Assembly (NCBI GenBank): GCA_964550025.1
Contig: CAZJYI010000020.1
Span: forward strand, 37,885 to 101,884
Reading direction: 5' to 3'
DNA: 64,000 bases
DNA from: CAZJYI01 sp964550025
GTDB taxonomy: Bacteria; Verrucomicrobiota; Kiritimatiellia; UBA8416; CAYOBW01
Positions 29,549 to 35,431 of the stretch are shown here, piece after piece; the first letter of the stretch is position 1, and every line of letters starts with the position of its first letter. The notes below the pieces were generated by a model that worked only from the letters and a program-made list of their open reading frames with translations, was not told the DNA's origin and ran no database searches. Made by a program: the position numbers and the translations under genes.

Positions 29549-29782
29549 ATGCGTGAGAACACATGCACATGGAAGAACTGCGAAGAGTCCGCCACGCACG
29601 TGGAGGAAGACAGCAACGGCCGACCGTGGGCGTTTTTGTGCGACGAGCACCACAACGAACTTGACGCCAGCCTTGAGGCCATGGACGGACGGCAGAACCT
29701 CCGGTGCTGGGTGCTGGCCCATGGTGGTGCGTCGGCGATGGTTCGGGACGGCAGATGCCACGGCGACCAGGATCGGTCTTGA
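29549..29782 (+). CDS. Small zinc-binding protein (77 residues)
   Basis: ATG 29549 lies behind GGAGG. Cys at ENTCTWKNCEE and FLCDEHHNELD give a C-x4-C...C-x2-H-H arrangement typical of small treble-clef-like zinc proteins. The remainder is unremarkable. The stop lies inside the next promoter. Confidence 0.55.
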   Translation: MRENTCTWKNCEESATHVEEDSNGRPWAFLCDEHHNELDASLEAMDGRQNLRCWVLAHGGASAMVRDGRCHGDQDRS

Positions 29783-29807
29783 CACGGATCCAGCCACCCG
29801 CTAGATT
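29779..29807 (+). promoter_or_regulatory. Promoter of leader RNA 4
   Basis: TTGACA (29779-29784), 17-bp spacer, TAGATT (29802-29807). The upstream gene's TGA lies within the -35 box. Confidence 0.8.
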
Positions 29808-29814
29808 CACGGAC

Positions 29815-29898
29815 GGAAACACTGACATGAACAACTACCCCCCCAGCCCGACCTCTGACGCTTACTGCGTTGTCGGTGTTTCCAAGGGCCGGGGGGCT
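29815..29898 (+). ncRNA. Leader RNA 4: A-B-C-A'-B' element without clear T-run
   Basis: A GGAAACACTGACA (29815-29827) pairs with A' TGTCGGTGTTTCC (29871-29883), 13 bp with one G-U. B CCCCCCCAGCCC (29838-29849) pairs with B' GGGCCGGGGGG (29886-29896), about 10 bp with one mismatch. C is ACGC-TTACT-GCGT (29858-29870). The stems interleave as in leaders 1-3. After B' the sequence is CTAATTC, so terminator function is doubtful. Confidence 0.65.
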
Positions 29899-29982
29899 AA
29901 TTCAGCGACGGAGCGAGACTCGGGACGGTACGAGACTATCGACGCTTTGCAGAGGCTTGGCCTCGGGAGTAGCCGGGCTTAG
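29827..29982 (+). CDS. Leader frame 4 (51 residues, Pro-Pro near start)
   Basis: ATG 29827 lies at the end of segment A. The frame begins MNNYPPSPTSDAYC and runs past B' to 29982. It contains a Pro-Pro from the C-tract, as in the other leader peptides. It has no strong ribosome site, and a coding role is uncertain. Confidence 0.35.
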   Translation: MNNYPPSPTSDAYCVVGVSKGRGANSATERDSGRYETIDALQRLGLGSSRA

Positions 29983-30030
29983 TTCCTGGCGAATTGCGTA
30001 TCCGTGACAGCCCGGAGAGGCGGGCACTTT

Positions 30031-30162
30031 GGTCCCGTGGCGGAATTGGTAGACGCACGAAGCAGAAGGGCCGGATACGAGCGTACTGGTGTGCCAGGAT
30101 AACGTCACCAACCAGTAGCCGTCAAAATGCCGGCATTGCAGGTTCGAGCCCTGCCGGGACCA
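30031..30162 (+). tRNA. tRNA-Leu-like element with oversized central region
   Basis: The ends are tRNA-like. Acceptor GGTCCCG (30031-30037) is complementary to CGGGACC (30155-30161). The D arm GCGGAATTGGTAGACGC is typical of tRNA-Leu, and the T arm GCAGG-TTCGAGC-CCTGC is canonical. The interval between D and T arms is about 81 nt instead of about 35. I cannot place an anticodon stem-loop with U33, although it contains other hairpins (TACTGGT...ACCAGTA). No CCA is encoded. It is either a tRNA with an insertion or a tRNA mimic. Confidence 0.55.
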
Positions 30163-30176
30163 CTGAGGAATTGCCC

Positions 30177-30191
30177 TTGACACGAATTCCG
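30177..30191 (+). repeat. Promoter-family repeat fragment
   Basis: TTGACACGAATTCCG, without a -10 box, lies between the tRNA-like element and the next small gene. Confidence 0.5.
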
Positions 30192-30205
30192 AGGAGGACG
30201 GACAG

Positions 30206-30352
30206 ATGCCAGCGAAATGCCGCGTGCTTGTCGTATTCGGGGACATACGGCTAGAAGTCGGCGAGGAATCTGTCGAGCTTACTGTTGAGCAAGCACGCGA
30301 ATTGAGCGACCTCCTGCAAGAGGCCGCCGAGTTTGCCGAGAATTCCCCTTGA
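30206..30352 (+). CDS. Small acidic protein (48 residues)
   Basis: ATG 30206 lies behind GAGGAGG. The product (PAKCRVLVVFGDIRLEVGEE, then ELTVEQARELSDLLQEAAEF) is a beta hairpin plus helix, reminiscent of small DNA-binding or antitoxin-like folds but without a recognised family. The stop TGA lies inside the -35 box of the next promoter. Confidence 0.55.
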   Translation: MPAKCRVLVVFGDIRLEVGEESVELTVEQARELSDLLQEAAEFAENSP

Positions 30353-30377
30353 CACGAATTCAGCCACACGCTAGATT
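30349..30377 (+). promoter_or_regulatory. Promoter of leader RNA 5
   Basis: TTGACA (30349-30354), 17-bp spacer (CGAATTCAGCCACACGC), TAGATT (30372-30377). Confidence 0.8.
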
Positions 30378-30383
30378 CACGGG

Positions 30384-30475
30384 TATGACCAGAAAACAAA
30401 ATGAAACGACGCCCCCCCCAGCAGTTCTCAGGCAGTTCTCTGCCGGTTTTCTGGTCATAACTGGGGAGGGCTTTT
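30384..30475 (+). ncRNA. Leader RNA 5: A-B-C-A'-B' switch with terminator
   Basis: A TATGACCAGAAAAC (30384-30397) is perfectly complementary to A' GTTTTCTGGTCATA (30446-30459), 14 bp. B GCCCCCCCCAG (30411-30421) pairs with B' CTGGGGAGGGC (30461-30471), 10 of 11, then TTTT. C is GGCAG-TTCT-CTGCC (30431-30444). A' and B' are separated by one base, too short for both long stems to coexist, which argues for mutually exclusive states. Confidence 0.72.
30401..30460 (+). CDS. Leader peptide 5 (19 residues, Pro-Pro)
   Basis: ATG 30401 gives MKRRPPQQFSGSS, then LPVFWS, and stops at the end of A'. As in leaders 1 and 2, the peptide is basic, Pro-Pro lies in segment B, and the end is aromatic. There is no obvious strong ribosome site. 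Confidence 0.4.
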   Translation: MKRRPPQQFSGSSLPVFWS

Positions 30476-30760
30476 CACAACACCGCCGTAAGACCACGAC
30501 AGCCCCGGTTGGCAGAGACGGAACGTGAGAGGCCACACGCCGTGGCCTGAGGGCCGAATGGTGTGAGTCCAAATCCGGTAGGACCGGTTGCCCGAGGAGG
30601 GCGTAAAGTGTGCCAAGTGCCCCGGTCCCGGCGGCGAGAAAAAGAGTCGTCAATACCCGGTGGCCGAGGACCCTTTGGTGGGCGGTGCGAGGCATTGTAT
30701 CGCGGTGTGCCGGGGGAGAGGTACGCGCGAATTCAACCCGTTTTCAGAAAGGAAAACCGC
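30476..30760 (+). other. Long non-coding stretch with secondary structure
   Basis: About 285 bp between leader RNA 5 and the next gene. It holds a GGCCAC-ACGCC-GTGGCC hairpin and several GC-rich complementary segments (CCGGT/ACCGG), but no supported gene. A frame in phase with the next gene is open from 30563 but lacks a ribosome site and has shadow-like composition. It may be a structured 5' UTR or RNA gene. Confidence 0.45.
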
Positions 30761-31090
30761 ATGAACCTAGAGTCACTTGTCCGAGACTGTTTCGTGAATG
30801 CAGGCGAACACCGCATCAACATTATTGGCGCGTTGCCTGCCAAGGAAAGAGACGCGTTGTTGTCCCAACTGCTGACACTGGTGTTGATGGATGACGAAAC
30901 CAGCAGAGGCCGTACCGTCATGTTCGGGCGTCGAATTCAGGACCAACGGAAGACTCGGCCGCTGGGCAGGCTGTCGGAGCCGGAATACGTTCAGCTGTGC
31001 AACTTCCTGGCCGGTACGTTTGTCGGAAGTATCCCAGGCACGGAGTTCAACGCAAGAGTGTGGCACGAAGTTACGGGGACGCTGGGGTAA
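30761..31090 (+). CDS. Hypothetical protein (109 residues)
   Basis: ATG 30761 lies behind AGAAAGGAA. The protein is mainly helical (ESLVRDCFVNAGEHRINIIG, then AKERDALLSQLLTLVLMDDE) with a C-terminal LSEPEYVQLCNFLAGTF. No family recognised. It is preceded by the long structured untranslated region. Confidence 0.55.
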   Translation: MNLESLVRDCFVNAGEHRINIIGALPAKERDALLSQLLTLVLMDDETSRGRTVMFGRRIQDQRKTRPLGRLSEPEYVQLCNFLAGTFVGSIPGTEFNARVWHEVTGTLG

Positions 31091-31113
31091 CGGTGGAACC
31101 AAGGGAGGATATC

Positions 31114-31290
31114 GTGGCCTGTGACCACCAACCAGACTGGAGTGGCGAGTTAGGCGTCGAGGCATTATCAGACGAGGATGGTGACTTGGCGATTGTCGTC
31201 GACTTTGCCTGTGAGCATTGCGGCGAGTGTGGGACAGCAGTGTTTGGTGCCGAGCAATTTCCGGCGTTTCAGTGGGGGGATGACGCGTGA
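31114..31290 (+). CDS. Small zinc-ribbon protein (58 residues)
   Basis: GTG 31114 lies behind GGGAGG. ACDHQPDW at the N-terminus and FACEHCGECG in the second half form a C-x2-H...C-x2-C-x2-C metal site. Acidic overall. The stop overlaps the next start. Confidence 0.55.
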   Translation: MACDHQPDWSGELGVEALSDEDGDLAIVVDFACEHCGECGTAVFGAEQFPAFQWGDDA

Positions 31291-31610
31291 ACATGGGCGT
31301 CAAGGACGACTACCTGAAGATGGACGGAGCCAGCCGCTTCCTGCTGGAGCACTGCGAGAAGACACTACGGGAGATCCGGAAAGCGTACGGTGGGATCAGT
31401 CACAGCGTCAATCGGTGCAACGCGGAATATGCGGAACGATTCGCGGCGGAGGAGGAATTACGCAAGACGGTCGAGACACAGGCGGAGGCATTACGCGAGG
31501 CACAAGCGGCGATCAGGGAATTGCAAGAGTGGAAGGAGCGGCTGACGGCTCGGCTGCTGGAGCGATTCGGGAAGAAGGATTCCAACGGAGGGAGCCATGA
31601 AACAGCGTAG
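31287..31610 (+). CDS. Coiled-coil protein (107 residues)
   Basis: It starts at GTG 31287 (overlapping TGA) or ATG 31293. After a short N-terminal segment it is one long charged coiled coil (EYAERFAAEEELRKTVETQA, then EALREAQAAIRELQEWKERL) with a polar tail. It could be a structural spacer or regulator. No family recognised. Confidence 0.55.
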   Translation: MNMGVKDDYLKMDGASRFLLEHCEKTLREIRKAYGGISHSVNRCNAEYAERFAAEEELRKTVETQAEALREAQAAIRELQEWKERLTARLLERFGKKDSNGGSHETA

Positions 31611-31761
31611 GACGTGCTTGCGGTGCCAGCGTGAATTCGAGTCACGCGGCGTCGGCAACCGAATTTGCCCCAAGTGTGCGACGGTCAACCGTCGAGTGGA
31701 TGTCTGCCACCATGTGGCTACGGTGGTTGGTGGGCAGGCGAAGCCGCTGAAAGCGACCTGA
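31597..31761 (+). CDS. Basic zinc-ribbon protein (54 residues)
   Basis: ATG 31597 lies behind GGAGGGAG. TCLRCQREFESRG and RICPKCATVNRR give two CxxC pairs 20 residues apart. Strongly basic, so possibly nucleic-acid binding. Confidence 0.6.
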   Translation: MKQRRTCLRCQREFESRGVGNRICPKCATVNRRVDVCHHVATVVGGQAKPLKAT

Positions 31762-31772
31762 AAGGATATGTC

Positions 31773-31973
31773 ATGACGCGAATATACAAAACCAAGTCGA
31801 CTTTCGAGATTGTCGAGAACGTGTCGATGTCCTGGCCGGCGCGAGTCTATTTCAACGTCGAGAAGGAAGATGCCCGTAGGTATATCACCGTTAATGGGAC
31901 CCGATTGCGTTCCCGTCAAATCGAAAGGCTGATTCAATGGCTTGAAGAGGCCATGTTGCGGTTTGAATCTTGA
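31773..31973 (+). CDS. Small hypothetical protein (66 residues)
   Basis: ATG 31773 follows AAAGGATATGTC. The protein is predicted beta hairpins (FEIVENVSMSWPARVYFNVE, RRYITVNGTRL), then a helix (RQIERLIQWLEEAML). No family. It is the last gene before the promoter at 31998. Confidence 0.55.
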   Translation: MTRIYKTKSTFEIVENVSMSWPARVYFNVEKEDARRYITVNGTRLRSRQIERLIQWLEEAMLRFES

Positions 31974-31997
31974 CAGAATTACTCGGGTGAAAACCGC

Positions 31998-32026
31998 TTG
32001 ACACGAATTCAGCGGGCCATTAGAAT
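31998..32026 (+). promoter_or_regulatory. Promoter of the probable lysis region
   Basis: TTGACA (31998-32003), 17-bp spacer (CGAATTCAGCGGGCCAT), TAGAAT (32021-32026), the closest -10 to consensus in the family. ATG 32047 with GGAGGGAG follows directly, without a structured leader. Confidence 0.82.
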
Positions 32027-32046
32027 TCCCCAAACGGAGGGAGAAT

Positions 32047-32709
32047 ATGCGAAAGCTGTCCCATTCAATCCTGGCCATCATTCTGTTGGCCCTAGCGTGT
32101 ACGCCTCTTGCCGCCGATGACGGCGCGATACAGGCCCCGGACAGTGCGAGTGCCGGCTGGCCAGTGTCTCTCTCCGTGGCGCCGGATATCTCGGGACGGT
32201 GCGAGTGGACCTCAATCCCCCAGGCGGCGGCTCGAGGCATTGTGCCGGTAGAAGGCGGCAGGCGGGCCGTATTCGCGTGTCCGAATCCAGGGCGTTACCT
32301 GTTGATTCTGGCCGTGGATCGCAACACGGTCCATTCTCACGCGATTACGCTGGTCTCTGGCGGTCCGGCCCCGGACCCTACGCCAGACCCGATTCCACCG
32401 GTTCCACCGCCACCGGTGGCCAAGGTGGCGACGATCATGGTGGTGGAGGAATCGACGCAGAGAACGATCGATCAGGTGGCCGTGATTCGGGATTGGGAGT
32501 GGAGAGACGCAGCGAAAGCGAAATCGATTCGAGTGCGGGAGGTGGAACAGAACAGCCAAGCACCGGACGTGCAACCAGCAATCAAAGCGGCACAGAGAAT
32601 GGGTCTGCCGGCGGTGGTCTTTTTGAGCGCTGGCGGCGACGTCGTGGCCGTTGAGGGGTTGCCGAATTCCGCGGGGCTGATGCTCAAACGAGTGGAGGGG
32701 CTGCGATGA
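32047..32709 (+). CDS. Secreted or periplasmic protein
   Basis: The 220-residue protein begins with a clear signal peptide (RKLSHSILAIILLALACTPLAA, with cleavage near residues 23-25). Residues 26-105 look like an Ig/PKD-like beta domain. A proline-rich linker (DPTPDPIPPVPPPPV) follows, then a C-terminal alpha/beta domain with LPAVVFLSAGGDVVAVEGLP, which has a thioredoxin-like feel. It is expressed from the 31998 promoter, ahead of the peptidase. A role in the cell envelope at lysis is inferred. Confidence 0.6.
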   Translation: MRKLSHSILAIILLALACTPLAADDGAIQAPDSASAGWPVSLSVAPDISGRCEWTSIPQAAARGIVPVEGGRRAVFACPNPGRYLLILAVDRNTVHSHAITLVSGGPAPDPTPDPIPPVPPPPVAKVATIMVVEESTQRTIDQVAVIRDWEWRDAAKAKSIRVREVEQNSQAPDVQPAIKAAQRMGLPAVVFLSAGGDVVAVEGLPNSAGLMLKRVEGLR

Positions 32710-32903
32710 CTGTCATGTTGTGTTTCGTAGGGGGCCCGAATGATGGTTGCTGGCGAAGGACGTCGGCGCAAGAGCATGACCCGGGTGAATTTATCGTTGT
32801 CCCGTGGGGTCGAGGTTTCTACGTGTCAAACGGCCCATGGGACATCGGCGACAGCATGGTCGGGCTAAGCTGGGTGTATTCGCTGGAAGGTGTATCGGCA
32901 TGA
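32706..32903 (+). CDS. Small hypothetical protein (65 residues)
   Basis: ATG 32706 overlaps the previous stop. The start TVMLCFVGGPNDGCWRR resembles small phage proteins with a GGPxDG motif. It is mostly beta (FIVVPWGRGFYVS). No known function. The stop overlaps the peptidase start. Confidence 0.55.
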   Translation: MTVMLCFVGGPNDGCWRRTSAQEHDPGEFIVVPWGRGFYVSNGPWDIGDSMVGLSWVYSLEGVSA

Positions 32904-33634
32904 CCGAATTCAAAGGCTGCCTACCGCGCGAAGCCACTGAGCCCGGCGATGGTGCATTCCCGGTGTTCGGCGTGCCGGGAGAAGGTACGCCTCAGCTTGT
33001 GCCGGCTTCGGACTGGCAGCGTATCACCGGGACCTATCGACGCTACACGGAGGCGTATGGGGTGATTGGCCAGCGTGCGAATTCCTGCACCACGTGCGGA
33101 GCCAGGGGGGCACTCCAGTCGGCCAGATTCTTCGCCGGCCTAGATCCCGTGCAGCTCTCGCACGGTTCGGTTTACGGCGTAATCAATGGGGGTGTCGACC
33201 GTGGTAGCTCGATCGACGTGTGCTTGAATCAGCTAAGACGGGTGGGCATGGCACAGACCAGTGTGATCGATCCATTCGACTGGGGCGGGTATTACAAACG
33301 ACGTGGCGGATGGCCCGACGACTGGGAAGCGAACGCCAGGCGATACCGCGTATTGGAGGCACACGATTGTCCAGACTGGGAGCACTTGGTCTCTGCAATT
33401 CAACTCGGATTCCCGGTCCTATTCGGTGTACGGTGGAGTGGTGGCGGTGGTCATGCAATCCTCGGCACCGGGTTGTTCCGTGGGCAGATCGAGATTCTCA
33501 ATTCGTGGGGAGCTTCCTGGGGCGATAACGGCTTCGGATTCCTGCCGCGAGCCCAAGTGCAGCGGGGGATTACGACATACGGCGCGTGGGCTCTACGCGC
33601 TGCAACTGACCCGCCGAATGACGGCGACATTTGA
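32900..33634 (+). CDS. Papain-like (C1A) cysteine peptidase
   Basis: ATG 32900 overlaps the upstream stop and gives 244 residues. The catalytic features are in papain order: GQRANSCTTCGARGALQSA (Gln, then Cys), GGVDRGSSIDVCLNQLRRVG, GGGGHAILGTG (His) and EILNSWGASWGDNGFGFLP (Asn plus W-G). There is no signal peptide. Nearby genes encode a secreted protein and holin-like membrane proteins, so it may act as a lytic peptidase on a protein-rich envelope. Papain-like enzymes are rare in phages. Confidence 0.82.
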   Translation: MTEFKGCLPREATEPGDGAFPVFGVPGEGTPQLVPASDWQRITGTYRRYTEAYGVIGQRANSCTTCGARGALQSARFFAGLDPVQLSHGSVYGVINGGVDRGSSIDVCLNQLRRVGMAQTSVIDPFDWGGYYKRRGGWPDDWEANARRYRVLEAHDCPDWEHLVSAIQLGFPVLFGVRWSGGGGHAILGTGLFRGQIEILNSWGASWGDNGFGFLPRAQVQRGITTYGAWALRAATDPPNDGDI

Positions 33635-33645
33635 GGAGAAGCGAA

Positions 33646-33813
33646 ATGCTCTACGGGAGGTGCTCTTGCGGTCAACGCTGGGTCTGGACAGGCGAATTGC
33701 AGGACTGCCCGAGGTGCTGCAAGTGCTTTCGGCAGCCGAACCGGACCGACCTTGACCGAAGGGCGGTGGAATTCAAACGTGCGAAGAAAACGGTAACCGG
33801 GGCCACACTTTAG
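33646..33813 (+). CDS. Zinc-ribbon protein (55 residues)
   Basis: ATG 33646 lies behind GGAGAAG. The product has YGRCSCGQRWVW and QDCPRCCKCF, two CxC/CxxC knuckles, and a basic tail. It is a small zinc ribbon of unknown role. Confidence 0.55.
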   Translation: MLYGRCSCGQRWVWTGELQDCPRCCKCFRQPNRTDLDRRAVEFKRAKKTVTGATL

Positions 33814-33827
33814 CCAGGAGACAAGGA

Positions 33828-34196
33828 ATGACAGAACTGCGAACCGCGGAAGCCTTTTGCAAGTTGTACCCGCCGACGTTCTTTGCCAGGACGTTTGCGA
33901 GGGAATTGGCTACGCCAGAGGATCTGCCCGAATTGACGGTAGCATTGACCGTATTCAAGCTATGTGCCGAGGAAAACGGTATCGGGCTGCGTGCATTGGC
34001 TCGCCGGTTGTCGCTGGGAAGGCGTCCGACTCGGCCTCGACGCATGGCGGCGATCGCTATGCTTCAAGAGACGGCCGGCGACATGGGGGTGCCGTCGGCA
34101 GATTGGGAATCGTTCTTCGATGCCTTGATTAAGTATCTGCCGCAACTGCTGGAGATCTTCATCAAGTACATCCTGCCGCTGATCGCCACGATCTAA
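33828..34196 (+). CDS. Hypothetical protein with hydrophobic C-terminus
   Basis: This 122-residue protein starts behind AGGAG. The first 95 residues are helical and soluble-looking. The last 25 (DALIKYLPQLLEIFIKYILPLIATI) form one amphipathic-to-hydrophobic helix that could insert in the membrane. In this position, between peptidase and holin-like genes, it is a candidate lysis accessory protein. Confidence 0.5.
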   Translation: MTELRTAEAFCKLYPPTFFARTFARELATPEDLPELTVALTVFKLCAEENGIGLRALARRLSLGRRPTRPRRMAAIAMLQETAGDMGVPSADWESFFDALIKYLPQLLEIFIKYILPLIATI

Positions 34197-34208
34197 GAGA
34201 GGATACTT

Positions 34209-34364
34209 ATGATCCGTAAGTGTGTTTGCAAACACGAATTCCAGGACAGGCGATACGGCAAGTGCAACCGGGTGGCCAATCCGGCCCAGAAGCCAGGCGG
34301 CGGAGTCGTGCCGAGGTGTACGGTATGTGGTAAGCTCATTGTGGGGTCCTCCAAGGTCAAGTAA
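34209..34364 (+). CDS. Small basic zinc-ribbon protein (51 residues)
   Basis: ATG 34209 follows GAGAGGA. KCVCKHEFQD, then GKCNR and RCTVCGKL, provide five cysteines and one histidine suited to a zinc knuckle. Basic. Function unknown. Confidence 0.55.
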   Translation: MIRKCVCKHEFQDRRYGKCNRVANPAQKPGGGVVPRCTVCGKLIVGSSKVK

Positions 34365-34382
34365 AACGGAGAATACGACTTG

Positions 34383-34562
34383 ATGACTGAGTGCCAAATC
34401 AATGTGCATGCCCAGCAGTCCCCCAAGTCTGGCGTGCGGACCTCCGAATTCTGGCTCATGGTCGCTTCGATCATCGGCTCGGTACTGGTGACGATCTGCG
34501 GAGCCGACGATACCGGCATCGCAGAACCCGTGAGGGACGCTAAACCAAACTACAGGAGTTAA
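34383..34562 (+). CDS. Holin-like small membrane protein
   Basis: ATG 34383 (TTG 34380 is possible) gives 59 residues. The segment SGVRTSEFWLMVASIIGSVLVTI is the short polar-then-transmembrane pattern (TSEFWL) seen in many small phage holin-like proteins, and a polar tail follows. One membrane helix. Lysis role inferred. Confidence 0.5.
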   Translation: MTECQINVHAQQSPKSGVRTSEFWLMVASIIGSVLVTICGADDTGIAEPVRDAKPNYRS

Positions 34563-34567
34563 CAGAC

Positions 34568-34990
34568 ATGAAAAACTTTGATTCACTTGCCGATGAAGAT
34601 TGGCGGATTCGGGTTGATGAATACGAGATTAATGAGCCGACGATTTGCTATCCCGACCCAGACAGGCCGGGAGCGTTTGTCGGCCCATTGGCGAAGGTTC
34701 CAGTTGGAGCGACTGTCGAAAACGATGACGGCGAGGAATGCCTGGAACTTGACGCGTCGGACGGCCGCAACCTCTACGCTGTGGCATGCCTGCCGCACTT
34801 TGCTGACCTGTTCCGTTGGATTGTGTCTCGATATTCCGCACTCGGCGTAAGCGAAAATGACGAATATAACGCTTTTGTAGATGAATTGAAGGATCGGGTG
34901 GACTGGATTCGAGAATGTATCGACGAGCGAGACACGGAGATTGCGGCAACAGGCGGCTCCATAGGCTTTCAGCGGTGGAAAGGTAAATAA
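34568..34990 (+). CDS. Hypothetical acidic protein (140 residues)
   Basis: It begins MKNFDSLADEDWRIRVDEYE and has a beta-rich first half, then helices (YNAFVDELKDRVDWIRECID). The final codons lie in the 29-bp direct repeat (34948-34976). The stop overlaps the next ATG. No family recognised. Confidence 0.55.
   Translation: MKNFDSLADEDWRIRVDEYEINEPTICYPDPDRPGAFVGPLAKVPVGATVENDDGEECLELDASDGRNLYAVACLPHFADLFRWIVSRYSALGVSENDEYNAFVDELKDRVDWIRECIDERDTEIAATGGSIGFQRWKGK
34948..34976 (+). repeat. 29-bp direct repeat, copy 1
   Basis: The sequence begins AACAGGCGGCTCCATAGGCT and ends TTCAGCGGT. It is identical to 35341-35369. Copy 1 is coding, within the end of the 34568 gene. Confidence 0.9.
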
Positions 34991-35202
34991 TGGGTTGGAA
35001 TCCAAGCAAAGAGGTAGCGGTCGCCAGGGACGCAGCAGAGGCGTTAGACGACGCTCCTATCTGCGTTGTGCTATGGGTGACTAAGGACGGCGAGAAACTC
35101 GGCATGTCCTCATACGGCAAGACTCGGAAACTCTGCAACGTGGCGAAAAACTTAGGCACCTGGTGCTATGAAGCGGCGATGAAGTGGGACGCCAGCCAAT
35201 AG
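34990..35202 (+). CDS. Small hypothetical protein (70 residues)
   Basis: ATG 34990 overlaps the previous TAA. The protein has a beta strand (ICVVLWVTKDGEKLGMSSYG) and two helices. No family recognised. It lies between the two 29-bp repeats. Confidence 0.5.
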   Translation: MGWNPSKEVAVARDAAEALDDAPICVVLWVTKDGEKLGMSSYGKTRKLCNVAKNLGTWCYEAAMKWDASQ

Positions 35203-35289
35203 GGGGTTACGAAACCGATACCCAATGGTTAACAGGACGATCCAGTTAACACCATCGACGATGGATGCAAAGGAATGGCAACGAGTTAC

Positions 35290-35328
35290 CGAAACCGCAT
35301 CGCAAAAAGTGACGACGGTTTCGCTTTT
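35290..35328 (+). terminator. Terminator-like hairpin
   Basis: CGAAACCG (35290-35297) pairs with CGGTTTCG (35316-35323), followed by CTTTT. Loop of 18 nt. Confidence 0.55.
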
Positions 35329-35340
35329 GCAAATTCGAGG

Positions 35341-35369
35341 AACAGGCGGCTCCATAGGCTTTCAGCGGT
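35341..35369 (+). repeat. 29-bp direct repeat, copy 2
   Basis: Exact second copy of 34948-34976, here non-coding. The pair suggests a past local duplication or an insertion between repeats. Confidence 0.9.
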
Positions 35370-35431
35370 CTTCGGTAGTGTAAGCCAGAAGGGCGTTGCT
35401 GATGAACGCTATTAAACACCAGGAGGGCGAG

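Larger units (their letters stand above)
35203..35431 (+). other. Non-coding interval with repeats and dyads
   Basis: It contains two related blocks (GTTACGAAACCG at about 35207 and GTTACCGAAACCG at 35285), an imperfect dyad of GTTAAC sites (35228 and 35246), a terminator-like hairpin (35290-35328) and the second 29-bp repeat. No gene supported. It could be a regulatory or replication-related site. Confidence 0.45.

Noticed and set aside
30031..30162. tmRNA
   Set aside because: No tag-peptide frame or tmRNA 5' end; the D arm is of the tRNA-Leu type.
30563..30760. N-terminal extension of the 30761 gene
   Set aside because: No ribosome site, basic low-complexity sequence and RNA hairpins in the DNA; ATG 30761 has AAAGGA.
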